Shown: positions 54,295 through 63,889 of the stretch, one piece after another
How the letters are laid out: each line of letters starts with the position of its first letter
Position numbering within the stretch: position 1 is the first letter of the stretch
Source of the DNA: CAZLMW01 sp964560875
GTDB lineage: Bacteria; Myxococcota_A; UBA9042
DNA length: 64,000 nt
Reading direction: 5' to 3'
Assembly (NCBI GenBank): GCA_964560875.1
Contig: CAZLMW010000038.1
Span: 1 to 64,000, forward strand
Position numbers and translations under genes: made by a program
Notes under the pieces: model-generated
What the model saw: the letters and a program-made list of their open reading frames with translations, nothing else
Database searches by the model: none
What the model was told of the DNA's origin: nothing

Positions 54295-55206
54295 ATGACA
54301 CCCAGTCACAAGATGACACGCCAGGCGATGTCCTTTGCCGCCACGCGCCTCTCGGCCGTCATCGCCGCCTTCGCTTTCGTCGCTACCGGCCTGCTCGCCG
54401 CCCCCGCACACGCCGGCAAGCTCAAAGACGTGCGCCGCGAGGTGCGCAGGCCACGACCCTCCAAGACCAACACCGCTCGGCAGCCGCGCAGCAACTACCA
54501 GCCTTCCAACAGCAACGACGACGGCCTTGGCGCGATCATCGCGTTGTACATCTTCACCGCGCCCTGGTGGCTACCGCACACGCTGACCGGCGACAGGTTT
54601 GGCCGCACCTACGCGTTCCCAGCCGCGCCCTATGCCAACGGCATCGATGGCTACGTGCGATTCGCCGACATGGGGCACACGCGCAAGGACGCAACCGGAC
54701 GTGCCTATCTCGGTGGTGGCGGGGCCCTGCGCATGCGGCTCGAAAGCGGCTGGCTCGGCCCGGATCTGTCGCGACTCACGGTTGGTGGACGGCTGTCATC
54801 GTCGCAACGCATCGGCCTCGAAACGGAATGGACGCTCTACAGCGAGTTTCTCACCGGCAACGTCTCCGACCGCTTGTGGCTCGGCGACGTCAACGTCTCG
54901 TTCATCTTCGCGCAGAACCCGTGGGTGCAGTTTCACTCGGGGCTCGGCGTGCGGGTGATGAACGATGACATCCAGACCGATGTCGGCTTCAACTTCACCT
55001 ACGGCCTCGATCTCTACGTGGCCAAGCCGGTCATCATCTCGGCGAGCATCGACATGGGCGGCCTCGGCGAAGCGTTTGTGACCCACCTCAAGGCCCACGC
55101 CGGCATCATCCTCGGCACGGTCGAGGTCTACGCTGGCTACGATCGCATCGACGTCGGCCGTTCCGTGTTCGGCGGCCCGATCATCGGCATCCGCAGCTGG
55201 CACTAG
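54295..55206 (+). CDS. Probable outer-membrane beta-barrel protein
   Basis: The ATG at 54295 follows GGAG, giving 303 residues. A signal peptide ends near APAHAGK. A basic Arg/Pro-rich segment (VRREVRRPRPSKTNTARQP) follows, then short alternating beta-like strands (GLETEWTLYSEFLTG, VNVSFIFAQNPWVQFHSGLGVRV, LGTVEVYAGYDRIDV). The protein ends in Trp-His and not in the usual Phe, so the barrel call is tentative. It is convergent with the sulfatase-type gene, 18 bp away. Confidence 0.6.
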   Translation: MTPSHKMTRQAMSFAATRLSAVIAAFAFVATGLLAAPAHAGKLKDVRREVRRPRPSKTNTARQPRSNYQPSNSNDDGLGAIIALYIFTAPWWLPHTLTGDRFGRTYAFPAAPYANGIDGYVRFADMGHTRKDATGRAYLGGGGALRMRLESGWLGPDLSRLTVGGRLSSSQRIGLETEWTLYSEFLTGNVSDRLWLGDVNVSFIFAQNPWVQFHSGLGVRVMNDDIQTDVGFNFTYGLDLYVAKPVIISASIDMGGLGEAFVTHLKAHAGIILGTVEVYAGYDRIDVGRSVFGGPIIGIRSWH

Positions 55207-55224
55207 AGTCTGAGTGGCTCTGGA

Positions 55225-58200
55225 CTACCGGCCTCGAACCGACTCGCCGCGACGTGGTTCGACCCTGATCTTGTCGATGACGGCTGGCTCAACTGCGGGC
55301 TTGGCGGTGTCTTTCGAAGCACCCTCGGCGTCGGGTTCTTTGCGGTCTTTCGGCGCCTTCAACGCCTTGATCGTGCCGATCAGGATGCGCGATTCGTTGC
55401 CGGTCTTCTTGCCGTCGATCGTCGGGATGTAGCGGTTGCGCGGCTTGTTCATGTTGGGGTCCCAGAAGCCGAGCCACACCTGGTATTCGCCGGGCGGGAA
55501 GTGCTTGGGAATGTGGAACATGTGCGGATCAACGATGTAGTCGCCCTGCCGCCATTCGTGCACGGGGAAGCCGCCCTTGACCGGCGTGTGGACCGCGTTG
55601 TGGTAGTGCGAGGTCTTGCCGTTGGGTCCGAAAACGTGCGTGAAGATGCCCGTGTAGCGCGGCACCTTCTTGAGCGCTTTGTAGTAGTAGGTCCAGGTCA
55701 CTTTATCGCCGAGATGGACCTCCCGCACCGAGTTGTCGACGCCCAGCAGCTGCATCACATCGGCGAACGTGACGGTTGGCATCGACGGAATCCCGACCGG
55801 CCGCGTCTTGGTCACCAGCTCCTTCAGCTCCGGTTTGAGCTTCTCGTACGCTGTCTTCTTCGGCTCGCGTGGATGCTTCGGGTTGACCACGTCCAGCGTC
55901 GTGAGCAGCACGGATCGGCTGAAGGTGATGGTCGCTCCGGTCCCGCGGGGCACTGCGCGGCGGTTTTTCTTGTCGGGGTTGTAGAAGCCGAAGCTGACCC
56001 GGTAGTCGCCTGACGGGAAGCCCGGCTTCATGCGCAGCCAGTGGCGGTCGGTGATGTATTGGCCCTTCTTCCACTCCGACACCGGGTAGCTGCCTTCCAC
56101 CGGCACATGGTCGCCGTGAATCATCTTGCGCTTGCCGCGGAACGTCGGCCCGTGGGCGTGCACGAAGATCTTCCACCCCGGTCCGGGGTCTTTGAGCACC
56201 TCGTAGTAGTACACGATCCACGTCGCTTCGCCGTCGGCCAGCCGCGTGCGCTCGATGTCGTAGCCGACAAGCCGGATCATCTCGTCGAACTTGATGTCAG
56301 CCGTGAACTGCACTTTCGCCGGCGGTTTCGTGCTGATGTAGGGGTGCTTGCGACGCTGTTCCTGGGCCTTGTACTTGTCGTTGACGCCGTCAGCCCATGA
56401 CTTCATTTCGGCGATTCGCGCGTTGACCTCTTTGGCCGGGATCGCCTTGGACTTGAACAAATCCACCTTCTCGAGCGGGTCCTTTCCGATGTCGAAGGCC
56501 TCGGGATCGCGCTTGTTGTAGTGGTGGATGTACTTCATATCGCCGATGCGCAACGCTTGGCACCGCTCCTTGCGCCAGCACGCGTTGTAGATCCGGTCGT
56601 GCGGTTTTCCGGCGATCAGTGACTTGCCGGGCAGATCGCCCGCCGCGACTTCAAGACCCAGCGCATCGAGCACGGTCGGCAGCACGTCGACGTTCTGCCA
56701 AAGCCCTTTTTGCACCTTGTTCTTGGGGACGCCGGGCCCGACCACGAGCAACGGCACCCGCAAACCCTCTTCGTAGATGGTCTGGTCGTGTTGCCAACGG
56801 CCGTGCTCGCCAAAGCCCTCGCCGTGGTCGCCGATGAACACAAACACGGTGTTGTCGAGCAAACCGCGCTCTTCGAAGCCCTTCCACATCTTGGACAGGA
56901 AGCGGTCGGTGTAGGCGATCGAGTCGTAGTACTTGTTGAGCTTCTTGCCGGCGCCCCAGTCGCGCTTTTTGAAGCTGCGCGGAACCTCGTAGGGGTGGTG
57001 CGACACGACGTTGAGATACGCCAGGTAGAACGGGCCCTTTTGCTTGTCGACCCACGCCATCGCGGGTTTGACCATCACGTCGTCTTCGTACCCGAAGTAG
57101 CCGACGTACTGCATGCCTTGTTGCGGCATGTCCTCGTGGCCGCGCATCGACTCGAAACCGAACGCTTTGATCAGGTCGCGGCGCCGTTCGAAGACCGTCT
57201 CGGGGTTTTGGATGAAGTGCGTGGCGTACCCGTTGCGACGCAGCACCTTCGCGAGGCATTCGCTGGGGAGGGCGCCGGGTGTGGCTTCGTCGAAGTCGGG
57301 CACCTGCTTGGGGTAGATGCCGCAGTGAATCGGCACGAGCGACTTGGTTGTGTGCGGCACCACGGTGTACGCGAATTGTGCGCGGGTTCCCTGCTGGGCG
57401 AGCTTGTTGAGAAAGGGCGTCGTGAGCAGCTTCGGGTTGTCCATGGTCGTCGCCTGTGCACGGACCGATTCGAGCACCACGAGCACGACGTTGTGTTTCT
57501 TGGTGCGCGGCGTGCGGACGACGACGAGGGGTTGGACTTCTTTTTGGGCGAGCTTTTCGGTGGGCACGTCGCTAACAGCCGCGGCGACGGCGTCCTCGAT
57601 GTGCTCGAAGATGGGGTTGTTGCGCACCATTTGCAGCTTTCCGGGCAGCGGCAACGTCGCGGTCATGGCGCGCAAGACAACGCTGATGCCGATGACGGCG
57701 ATGATCATCGCCAGCCCGGCGCGCGGCCACTGGCGGTCGGTTGCAGCGCTGGCTTTGCGAAACGGCACCAGGGCGATGGGCAGCATCGCGATCACGATCA
57801 TCGAACCCAGCGCCAACCACGTCGCTGTACCCATCTCGCTCGCGATTACCTTGCGGATCGCGGCGAGGTGTTTGATCGAGTACGTCAGCAAGTCGTAATC
57901 GAGCAGGGCGCCGGTGGCGAGGAAAGACCCGTGCTCGGTCACGAGGAAGAGCAGCACGATCATCGTCGCGAAGTGCATCAGCGCGGCGGCCATCTTCTTT
58001 CGCCAGCCGGCCGCGAGGTGCAGCGCCCACGTCCAAAGCATGGTCCAGAAGACGACGAACAACAGGTCCGATGCCACGACGGTCAGCCAAACGGCGAGCT
58101 CGGGCAGGTTGGAGCTGCCGTCGGTGGTTTCGCTGAGGCGCACGACCTTGTGCAGCTTCGCGCCGACGACAAATGCCCCGACAAATGCGGCGAGGATCGC

Positions 58201-58275
58201 GGTGTACAGCCAGGTCAGGCGCGATGGCGGTACGGCGAGGCGTTTGCGAATGCGTTGCGCGTAATCGGTCAACAT
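55225..58275 (-). CDS. Sulfatase-fold membrane transferase (LtaS/EptA-like) with a duplicated C-terminal beta domain
   Basis: From the Met at 58275 the protein has 1016 residues. Five membrane helices (residues 20-205) precede an alkaline-phosphatase/sulfatase fold: Glu269 in VVLES, a likely nucleophile Thr309/Thr310 in PHTTKSL, and GDHGE at 482-486. The fold is shared by lipoteichoic acid synthase and phosphoethanolamine transferases. Two related beta domains near 685-775 and 850-950 follow, each with a YYYxxL start and a YPVSEWKKGQYI or FPVHEWRQGDYI block. The protein probably transfers a phospho-group onto envelope glycolipids. The substrate is unknown. It is divergent from the next gene. 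Confidence 0.8.
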   Translation of the reverse strand: MLTDYAQRIRKRLAVPPSRLTWLYTAILAAFVGAFVVGAKLHKVVRLSETTDGSSNLPELAVWLTVVASDLLFVVFWTMLWTWALHLAAGWRKKMAAALMHFATMIVLLFLVTEHGSFLATGALLDYDLLTYSIKHLAAIRKVIASEMGTATWLALGSMIVIAMLPIALVPFRKASAATDRQWPRAGLAMIIAVIGISVVLRAMTATLPLPGKLQMVRNNPIFEHIEDAVAAAVSDVPTEKLAQKEVQPLVVVRTPRTKKHNVVLVVLESVRAQATTMDNPKLLTTPFLNKLAQQGTRAQFAYTVVPHTTKSLVPIHCGIYPKQVPDFDEATPGALPSECLAKVLRRNGYATHFIQNPETVFERRRDLIKAFGFESMRGHEDMPQQGMQYVGYFGYEDDVMVKPAMAWVDKQKGPFYLAYLNVVSHHPYEVPRSFKKRDWGAGKKLNKYYDSIAYTDRFLSKMWKGFEERGLLDNTVFVFIGDHGEGFGEHGRWQHDQTIYEEGLRVPLLVVGPGVPKNKVQKGLWQNVDVLPTVLDALGLEVAAGDLPGKSLIAGKPHDRIYNACWRKERCQALRIGDMKYIHHYNKRDPEAFDIGKDPLEKVDLFKSKAIPAKEVNARIAEMKSWADGVNDKYKAQEQRRKHPYISTKPPAKVQFTADIKFDEMIRLVGYDIERTRLADGEATWIVYYYEVLKDPGPGWKIFVHAHGPTFRGKRKMIHGDHVPVEGSYPVSEWKKGQYITDRHWLRMKPGFPSGDYRVSFGFYNPDKKNRRAVPRGTGATITFSRSVLLTTLDVVNPKHPREPKKTAYEKLKPELKELVTKTRPVGIPSMPTVTFADVMQLLGVDNSVREVHLGDKVTWTYYYKALKKVPRYTGIFTHVFGPNGKTSHYHNAVHTPVKGGFPVHEWRQGDYIVDPHMFHIPKHFPPGEYQVWLGFWDPNMNKPRNRYIPTIDGKKTGNESRILIGTIKALKAPKDRKEPDAEGASKDTAKPAVEPAVIDKIRVEPRRGESVRGR

Positions 58276-58392
58276 GGGAGCAGGGCGGCAGTGGCGGAGG
58301 CTGGGCGGTTGGGCCGAAAGGGCGTGCTGTCGTCGTCGAGAGCGCCGCAAAACCGAGCGTTTCAGGCGTGCTCCGCGATCGGGGGCGGCAGT

Positions 58393-60564
58393 ATGCGCAA
58401 CGCCGCGTCGGTTGTCACCGCGACGTTGCGCGGCGATGCTGCCTCCATGCCCCACCGCTTGGCCATCGTGTGCGCCGTCTGCATGTTTTGCGGCTTGTGC
58501 AGTTCTGCAAGCGCGCTCGCGGCACCCGCGCCATTGCCCTGGAAAGCCGGCGACGTTGTCGGTTCACGCGGGGGCGAGGAGAAGGCGCAATGGCGGGTCA
58601 CCAGCTGGGATCGCAAGCTGGAATTCATCCGCATCGACCTGGCTCGCGACGACGGCTCCAAGACCCGGGTCGAGGTGCGCTACGGCTCCGGCAAACCAAG
58701 CGAATACGCGACGGAACTCTACGCGGTGCAACCGGCGCCCGACGTCAAACCCGATTTGGATGCGATCGGTGCCGTCCTTGCAGACCTTCGCGCATGGCAA
58801 AAACAGCCTGGCCACGTGCCCTTCGTCGCCGCCGCAGCCGCCAAGAAAGAAACGCCCAAGCGTTCACCGCCAGTAAGCGCCGCCCCCCAGGCCAAACAAG
58901 CGACCTGGTCCACGCCGCAGGAATACGGTTGGGGCCGACACGTGCCGTGGCTTGCGCTGAACATCCTCGCCATCGCCCTGTTTTTCGTCGCCGTTCCCTG
59001 CCGCGCTCCGGCGTTGATCGCGTTTGTCGCGGGCTGCGTGGTCCTGCTTTGGTTTCGCGGCGAAGGGCTGCCGATTCAGTGGGTCAACTCACTGCAGGAA
59101 GGCGGCACAGGCCCCCGAATCGAAGCGCTCTACGGCCATGGGATTCACGCCGGTCCCAACCACGCTTCGGTGGCGAATGCCATAACCGGGGGACACGGCT
59201 ACTCGATCGCGCACCTGGCCGGTCTCAATGTCGCGCTCTGGGTCGTCTCGAGTCTGCTCTTCGCGGCCTGGTCGATCGCCCGCGGCGGAATGGCCATCGG
59301 CATCGCGATGACGGCGTTGTTCGCGTTCAACGGCAACGCGCTGCAGACCAGCACGTCCGAACTCCCGGCCGGGCTTGTCATCGTGTACGTCATGATGCTC
59401 GTCGCGTCGGGCCTGTTTGCGGGACGACCTGCTGAATACGCCGAAAACAAGGGTCGTGACGAGCCTCGTCTTAAAATCGCCGCGCGAATTGGGCTCGTCG
59501 CTGCTGTCAGTGTGCTTCTGTGGGGCACGCGCACGGAGACGATCGCCATCGGAGCCGCCGTCGGAGCCGCGCTCGCCTGGGATCGCTTTGGCGCCGTCAA
59601 CCTCGCGTGCATTCCGTCGACGCCAACGCGCAAGGTATTGATCGCCGCAATCGTCGCCGTGGCCGGCTGGCTCATTTTGCCCGTTCTTGGTCGCGCCATT
59701 GAGCCGATGTGCCACGAACACTGGTGTTACGCCGTCCGCGCGATGCAGGGCGAAGACCTCGGCAGGTCGTTGCTTTGGCTGCCGGGATTTCTCGTGGGAA
59801 CCGCCATGCCGGTCGGCATCGGACTGCTTTTGCTTGCCGCCTTTGTACGCATCGCCCTGGCGCCGCTCGCCGTCTTGGGAATCGGGGTTGCAACGGTCGC
59901 GCTGTATCGCGTGTATTTCGTCGCCGGCCACGGCATCACCATCGAACACTACGAGCTGTACCGATACGCGGCTGTTTTCGCTCCACTCTGCGTCATCTTG
60001 TGCACGGATCTCGCCGCATCCATCTGCGAATCGACGTGGTGGGCGTCTCAATCGGGGCGCACGCGCCTTGGCATCTGGGCGGCGGCCGGGGTCTCGATGG
60101 TCATCTTTCCCGGCGCCACCTCCGACTACGATCCGCCGTGGGGTCGTCCGATGGCGCGCAACCAACAGATCGAGGCTCGCATCCTTCTCGCAACGGCCCG
60201 TAATCATTCCAAGTGTGCGGTAGTCAGTCTCGTCGCGGCGGGAGGCCCCGGCGCCGATGCGCGAACGGAATGGGCGCTGTTCGGGGGCGAGTCCAGCAAC
60301 GTCACGCCTGGCCGCTATCCGCCGGATCAACTCGACCTTTTGCTCTCAGACACGCGCCACGTGGAATGCACGCTCTTCTACCGCGGGCTCGATTGCGCCA
60401 GCATCCCCGGCGTGTGTGACCCGTACACCAAGACCCCGGCCGTCGACACGGTCACGTTCGCGTCGGCGCGCTACCTCGCCGACCATTTTGCGCGGCCGCC
60501 AGCCGAGGGGCAGATCACCGTCTCGCTCCATCCATTCGATCCGCCCAGCGCTGGCCGGCCATGA
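58393..60564 (+). CDS. Polytopic membrane protein with LYGHG motif (paralog of 35931-37853)
   Basis: The start is ATG 58393 (an inner ATG at 58447 would give a cleaner signal peptide), giving 723 residues. A secreted N-terminal part of about 170 residues has a beta-like region (WRVTSWDRKLEFIRIDLA). About ten membrane segments begin near residue 185, after the linker, and then comes IEALYGHGIHAGPNHASVA. The C-terminal soluble domain carries CTLFYRGLDCASIPGVCDPY, which mirrors the paralog. The stop overlaps the ATG of the next gene by 4 nt. It is likely a surface-glycan enzyme of GT-C type; the activity is unproven. Confidence 0.65.
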   Translation: MRNAASVVTATLRGDAASMPHRLAIVCAVCMFCGLCSSASALAAPAPLPWKAGDVVGSRGGEEKAQWRVTSWDRKLEFIRIDLARDDGSKTRVEVRYGSGKPSEYATELYAVQPAPDVKPDLDAIGAVLADLRAWQKQPGHVPFVAAAAAKKETPKRSPPVSAAPQAKQATWSTPQEYGWGRHVPWLALNILAIALFFVAVPCRAPALIAFVAGCVVLLWFRGEGLPIQWVNSLQEGGTGPRIEALYGHGIHAGPNHASVANAITGGHGYSIAHLAGLNVALWVVSSLLFAAWSIARGGMAIGIAMTALFAFNGNALQTSTSELPAGLVIVYVMMLVASGLFAGRPAEYAENKGRDEPRLKIAARIGLVAAVSVLLWGTRTETIAIGAAVGAALAWDRFGAVNLACIPSTPTRKVLIAAIVAVAGWLILPVLGRAIEPMCHEHWCYAVRAMQGEDLGRSLLWLPGFLVGTAMPVGIGLLLLAAFVRIALAPLAVLGIGVATVALYRVYFVAGHGITIEHYELYRYAAVFAPLCVILCTDLAASICESTWWASQSGRTRLGIWAAAGVSMVIFPGATSDYDPPWGRPMARNQQIEARILLATARNHSKCAVVSLVAAGGPGADARTEWALFGGESSNVTPGRYPPDQLDLLLSDTRHVECTLFYRGLDCASIPGVCDPYTKTPAVDTVTFASARYLADHFARPPAEGQITVSLHPFDPPSAGRP

Positions 60565-62255
60565 AGGCGCACGTCGACAAGCTGCTTGCGCTCGGCGCTG
60601 CGATCGTCGTGCTCGCGGCGGCCAATGCCTTCGCGTGGGCGTGCGATGACGCGTTCATCACGTTTCGCTACGCCGAACAGCTCGTCGCCGGCAACGGCCT
60701 GGTCTTCAATCCCGGCGAACCGGTCGAGGGATACAGCAACTTCCTGTGGACCCTGTGGTGCGCGCTCGGCCTCGTCTTCGGCGCCGATGTGGAGACGTTC
60801 GCCAACATCTTGTCGATCATCGCAATGGTCGCCTGCACGAATTTGCTCTGGATGTTGCACGTCCGCTTCCGAGCGACCGCACCCGACTCGTCGCCCACAG
60901 TCGCGCGCGCCACCATTCCGCTCGCGTGCGTCGCGCTCGCCTTTCACCGGGACGTCTGGGTGTATGCGACCAGCGGCCTGGAGACGGCGCTGTACACCGC
61001 CCTGGTCACCGGCGCATTCGTCGCCCTCGTTCACGGCCCGGTCACTGTCCGGCGCGCTTTCGGAACCGGACTGCTGCTCGGATTGGCGGCCCTCACCCGA
61101 CCCGACGCGCCGCTCATCGCGCTTTTTTGCGGGCTTTACGTGCTCTGGCAGGCGGACCGTCCCATCGCAGCCGGTGCCGCCATCATCGCCGGGTTCGCCG
61201 TCCTCTGGCTGCCGCATCTTCTTTTCCGCTACTCGTTCTACGGCGAGCTCGTTCCCAACACCGCGCACGCCAAGAGCGCCGGCGTCGCGTGGTGGGACCA
61301 GGGGTTGGCCTACGTTTGGTTGTTCCTGCAGCGCTATCCGTTGATCGCCCTCGGCCCCTTGCTGCTTGTCGTGCGTGTCGCGCGGGGCCGTGTCGACGCC
61401 GCTCGGAGCCGGCCCGACCTCGCGCTCGCCTCGGCAATCGGCGTCTTCTACTTCCTTTACGTCGCGCGCGTCGGCGGGGACTTCATGTTTGCCCGCTTTC
61501 TCGTGCCGGTAACGCCGATCCTGCTCTGGTCCCTCGAGGGTGAGCTCGACCAACTGCTACCTGCCGTCACGCTCCACCGCGCCGCAGCCGCCGCGATCGT
61601 TGTCGCCGCGGTGCTCGCCATTGCTCCGCCTGTGTCCGGCACCGAAATCGTGTCCGGCGTGGCCGACGAGTGGGACTTTTATCACGCGCGTCCCGCCGCC
61701 CTCGGTGGCCAATCACCTGCCGAGTTGACCGCCGACATGGGTCGCAAGCTCCGCCCGTTCTTCGCCGGCGTCCCGGTGAAGGTGCTGATCATCGGCAGCC
61801 AGGCGCGACTCGCGTGGCACAGCAAAGCGCACACCGTGATCGAGGCCAACGGGCTGACCGACAAGCACATCGCGCGCCAGCCGATCGTCAAGCGCGGCCG
61901 GCCCGGGCACGAAAAACACCCGACCTTCGACTACGTGGTCCGCAAGCGAGGCGTTCATCTCGCTTTCAGCCAAGCCGCCATGCACCTGACGCGGGGCCGA
62001 GTTCCGACCCTCGCCGTACGTTTCGGCGACACGCAGGGTCTCGTGCTCGCCTGGGACAACGCCGTGATGGCTCAACTCGCCGAGCGCGGCGCAACCGTCC
62101 CCGACTACCTCGGCATGCTCGACGCCACCATCGCCCGGCTCCCCGAACTTGACCTCGCGGCTCGCAAGCGGCTGTGGACGATGCACAACGACTTCTACTT
62201 CCGGCACAACGACGACCCGATTCGTCGCGCCGCGTTCGCTCCCGACCGGTCATGA
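60561..62255 (+). CDS. GT-C glycosyltransferase, AftB-like
   Basis: The protein has 564 residues. The first periplasmic loop reads CDDAFITFRYAEQLVAGNG followed by VEGYSNFLWTLW, matching the DD loop of arabinofuranosyltransferase-type GT-C enzymes related to mycobacterial AftB. About ten membrane helices follow (FLLYVARVGGDFMFARFLV is typical), and a C-terminal soluble domain of about 180 residues. Such enzymes use polyprenyl-phosphate sugars to extend envelope polysaccharides. The sugar here need not be arabinose. Both ends overlap neighbours by 4 nt. Confidence 0.75.
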   Translation: MKAHVDKLLALGAAIVVLAAANAFAWACDDAFITFRYAEQLVAGNGLVFNPGEPVEGYSNFLWTLWCALGLVFGADVETFANILSIIAMVACTNLLWMLHVRFRATAPDSSPTVARATIPLACVALAFHRDVWVYATSGLETALYTALVTGAFVALVHGPVTVRRAFGTGLLLGLAALTRPDAPLIALFCGLYVLWQADRPIAAGAAIIAGFAVLWLPHLLFRYSFYGELVPNTAHAKSAGVAWWDQGLAYVWLFLQRYPLIALGPLLLVVRVARGRVDAARSRPDLALASAIGVFYFLYVARVGGDFMFARFLVPVTPILLWSLEGELDQLLPAVTLHRAAAAAIVVAAVLAIAPPVSGTEIVSGVADEWDFYHARPAALGGQSPAELTADMGRKLRPFFAGVPVKVLIIGSQARLAWHSKAHTVIEANGLTDKHIARQPIVKRGRPGHEKHPTFDYVVRKRGVHLAFSQAAMHLTRGRVPTLAVRFGDTQGLVLAWDNAVMAQLAERGATVPDYLGMLDATIARLPELDLAARKRLWTMHNDFYFRHNDDPIRRAAFAPDRS

Positions 62256-63889
62256 ACCCGCGATTGGCGCTGTACCTGCTCGCCGCGCTGGCCGGGCTCT
62301 ACACGATGGCGCCGATCACCGACGGCGACCTGTTTTGGAACCTGAACATCGGGCGCTGGATGCTCGACAACCTGGCCTTGCTGCCGGCTGACGACCCGTT
62401 CACGTACAACGCCCAGCCCGGCGGTGTGCAGCACGAATGGCTCCTGCAGGTCATCTTCGCGGCCGTCGAATCGTTCGCGGGTCTCAATGGCTTGCGTGCC
62501 CTCGGGGGTCTCATCGGAGCCGCATCCATCGTGCTCGTCTACGTGGTCTTCGTGCGCAGAGGCATCGCGGCCGGAGATGCCGTCGTCGCCGCGGCCCTGT
62601 GGTGGATCGTGGTTGAGCCGCACGCGGTCTTACGCCCCCACCTCGCCGGATGGTTGTTCGCCCTCGCGGTCATCGGAATCGGCTTCGAGAGCTGCCATAA
62701 GAAGAACGAAAACAAGCGCCTCGTCGCCCTGTTCATCGCCTGTGTCGTGTGGGGCAACGCCCACGCGAGCGTCCTGATTGCGCCAGCTTATGCCGGCCTT
62801 TTCCTCGTGGGGCGTGTGCTCGCGGCCGTCTCCGGTCGGGGTGATCGAGCGACCGTATCCGTGTGGGCCAAGCGCGTCGCAGCGACGGGCGCCGGCGCGA
62901 TGATTCAACCCGCACACGTGCTGTTGATCCCGTATGCCTTGTCGACACCCGCCATCAACAAGGAGCTCTCCTTCGAATGGTGGCCCCTGCTACGCGCGGA
63001 TGTCTGGGTATCCCGACCCGGCGTGCTGATCGTCTGGGGCCTGTTGGTTGTCGCCGTCATCGCCGTCGCCGCGCTTCAACTCCGGGCGCCTTCCGAAGAC
63101 TGCGCGGGCGCAAGCGACCCCAGTGGCACGTCATCGGCACCTGTTCACGACTTCCCGGGCGTGCTCGTCGCGGCCTTCGCCCTGGCCCACGCAGCGCTCA
63201 CCCGACGGATGACCGTGTTCCTGTTCATCCCGATGCTGCTCATCGCCCGCGCGTTCATGTCGCGCGTCGAACCTGCTGGGCTCCTTGCCGCACGAGTCCG
63301 CGCTTTGTTGCCTTGGATCGCCGTCGTTTTCGTCGTCTTTCAATATGGAACCGGCGCGCGCGCGGCGTTGCGCGTTCGGCCATTGGTCGCAGCTGCCTTT
63401 CCCATCGACTCGACCGCCTTTCTCCGCGAGACCAAACTCGATGGCCGCCTCTTCAACCCCGACGGCTGGGGCGGATACATCGCCTGGCGCGTGCCGGGTC
63501 GACGCGTTTTTGCCGATGGTCGTTGGCCACTTGTCGGAGGGGGCGTGATCCACGACGGCTTTGAAATCATGCTGCGCCGCAAGCCGACGGAGCCGCTGCA
63601 CGACAAGTACCGCATCGACTCGGCGATCTTTCGGCTGGCCGAGTACATGCGCGTTCCGGGGCCAGATCCCAAGCAATGGGTCCTGGCGTGGCGCGATGAG
63701 TTGAGCGTCGTGATGCTCCGCCGCGGCCCCTTCTTCGCCGCAAATGTCGAGCGGACCTGCGACTTCTACAGACGCTTCGAAGGTGCGCGCGACCGAGCAA
63801 GATGGGCCGTGACCGTCCGCGCGCCACAGGGAGTCGTCAGCCCCACCGCCGCTCCGTCGGTCCTCGACCTGTGCGCTCCCGCCGAGTAG
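62252..63889 (+). CDS. Polytopic membrane protein, GT-C-like
   Basis: The ATG at 62252 overlaps the upstream stop by 4 nt and gives 545 residues. The first loop has TDGDLFWNLNIGRWML, an acidic motif followed by aromatic residues as in GT-C enzymes. About ten membrane segments follow (VAALLWWIVVEPHAVLR-like helix, LVALFIACVVWGNAHAS). The C-terminal periplasmic part has RLFNPDGWGGYIAWRVPGR and VFADGRW, a pattern common at the ends of bacterial GT-C-like proteins. The 111 bp after the stop hold no gene that I can see. Confidence 0.6.
   Translation: MNPRLALYLLAALAGLYTMAPITDGDLFWNLNIGRWMLDNLALLPADDPFTYNAQPGGVQHEWLLQVIFAAVESFAGLNGLRALGGLIGAASIVLVYVVFVRRGIAAGDAVVAAALWWIVVEPHAVLRPHLAGWLFALAVIGIGFESCHKKNENKRLVALFIACVVWGNAHASVLIAPAYAGLFLVGRVLAAVSGRGDRATVSVWAKRVAATGAGAMIQPAHVLLIPYALSTPAINKELSFEWWPLLRADVWVSRPGVLIVWGLLVVAVIAVAALQLRAPSEDCAGASDPSGTSSAPVHDFPGVLVAAFALAHAALTRRMTVFLFIPMLLIARAFMSRVEPAGLLAARVRALLPWIAVVFVVFQYGTGARAALRVRPLVAAAFPIDSTAFLRETKLDGRLFNPDGWGGYIAWRVPGRRVFADGRWPLVGGGVIHDGFEIMLRRKPTEPLHDKYRIDSAIFRLAEYMRVPGPDPKQWVLAWRDELSVVMLRRGPFFAANVERTCDFYRRFEGARDRARWAVTVRAPQGVVSPTAAPSVLDLCAPAE

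Noticed and set aside
56710..58392. Long upstream extension of the membrane protein at 58393
   Set aside because: The frame is open, but it runs antisense to the sulfatase-type gene and the sequence lacks protein-like composition. The signal and membrane segments start after 58393.
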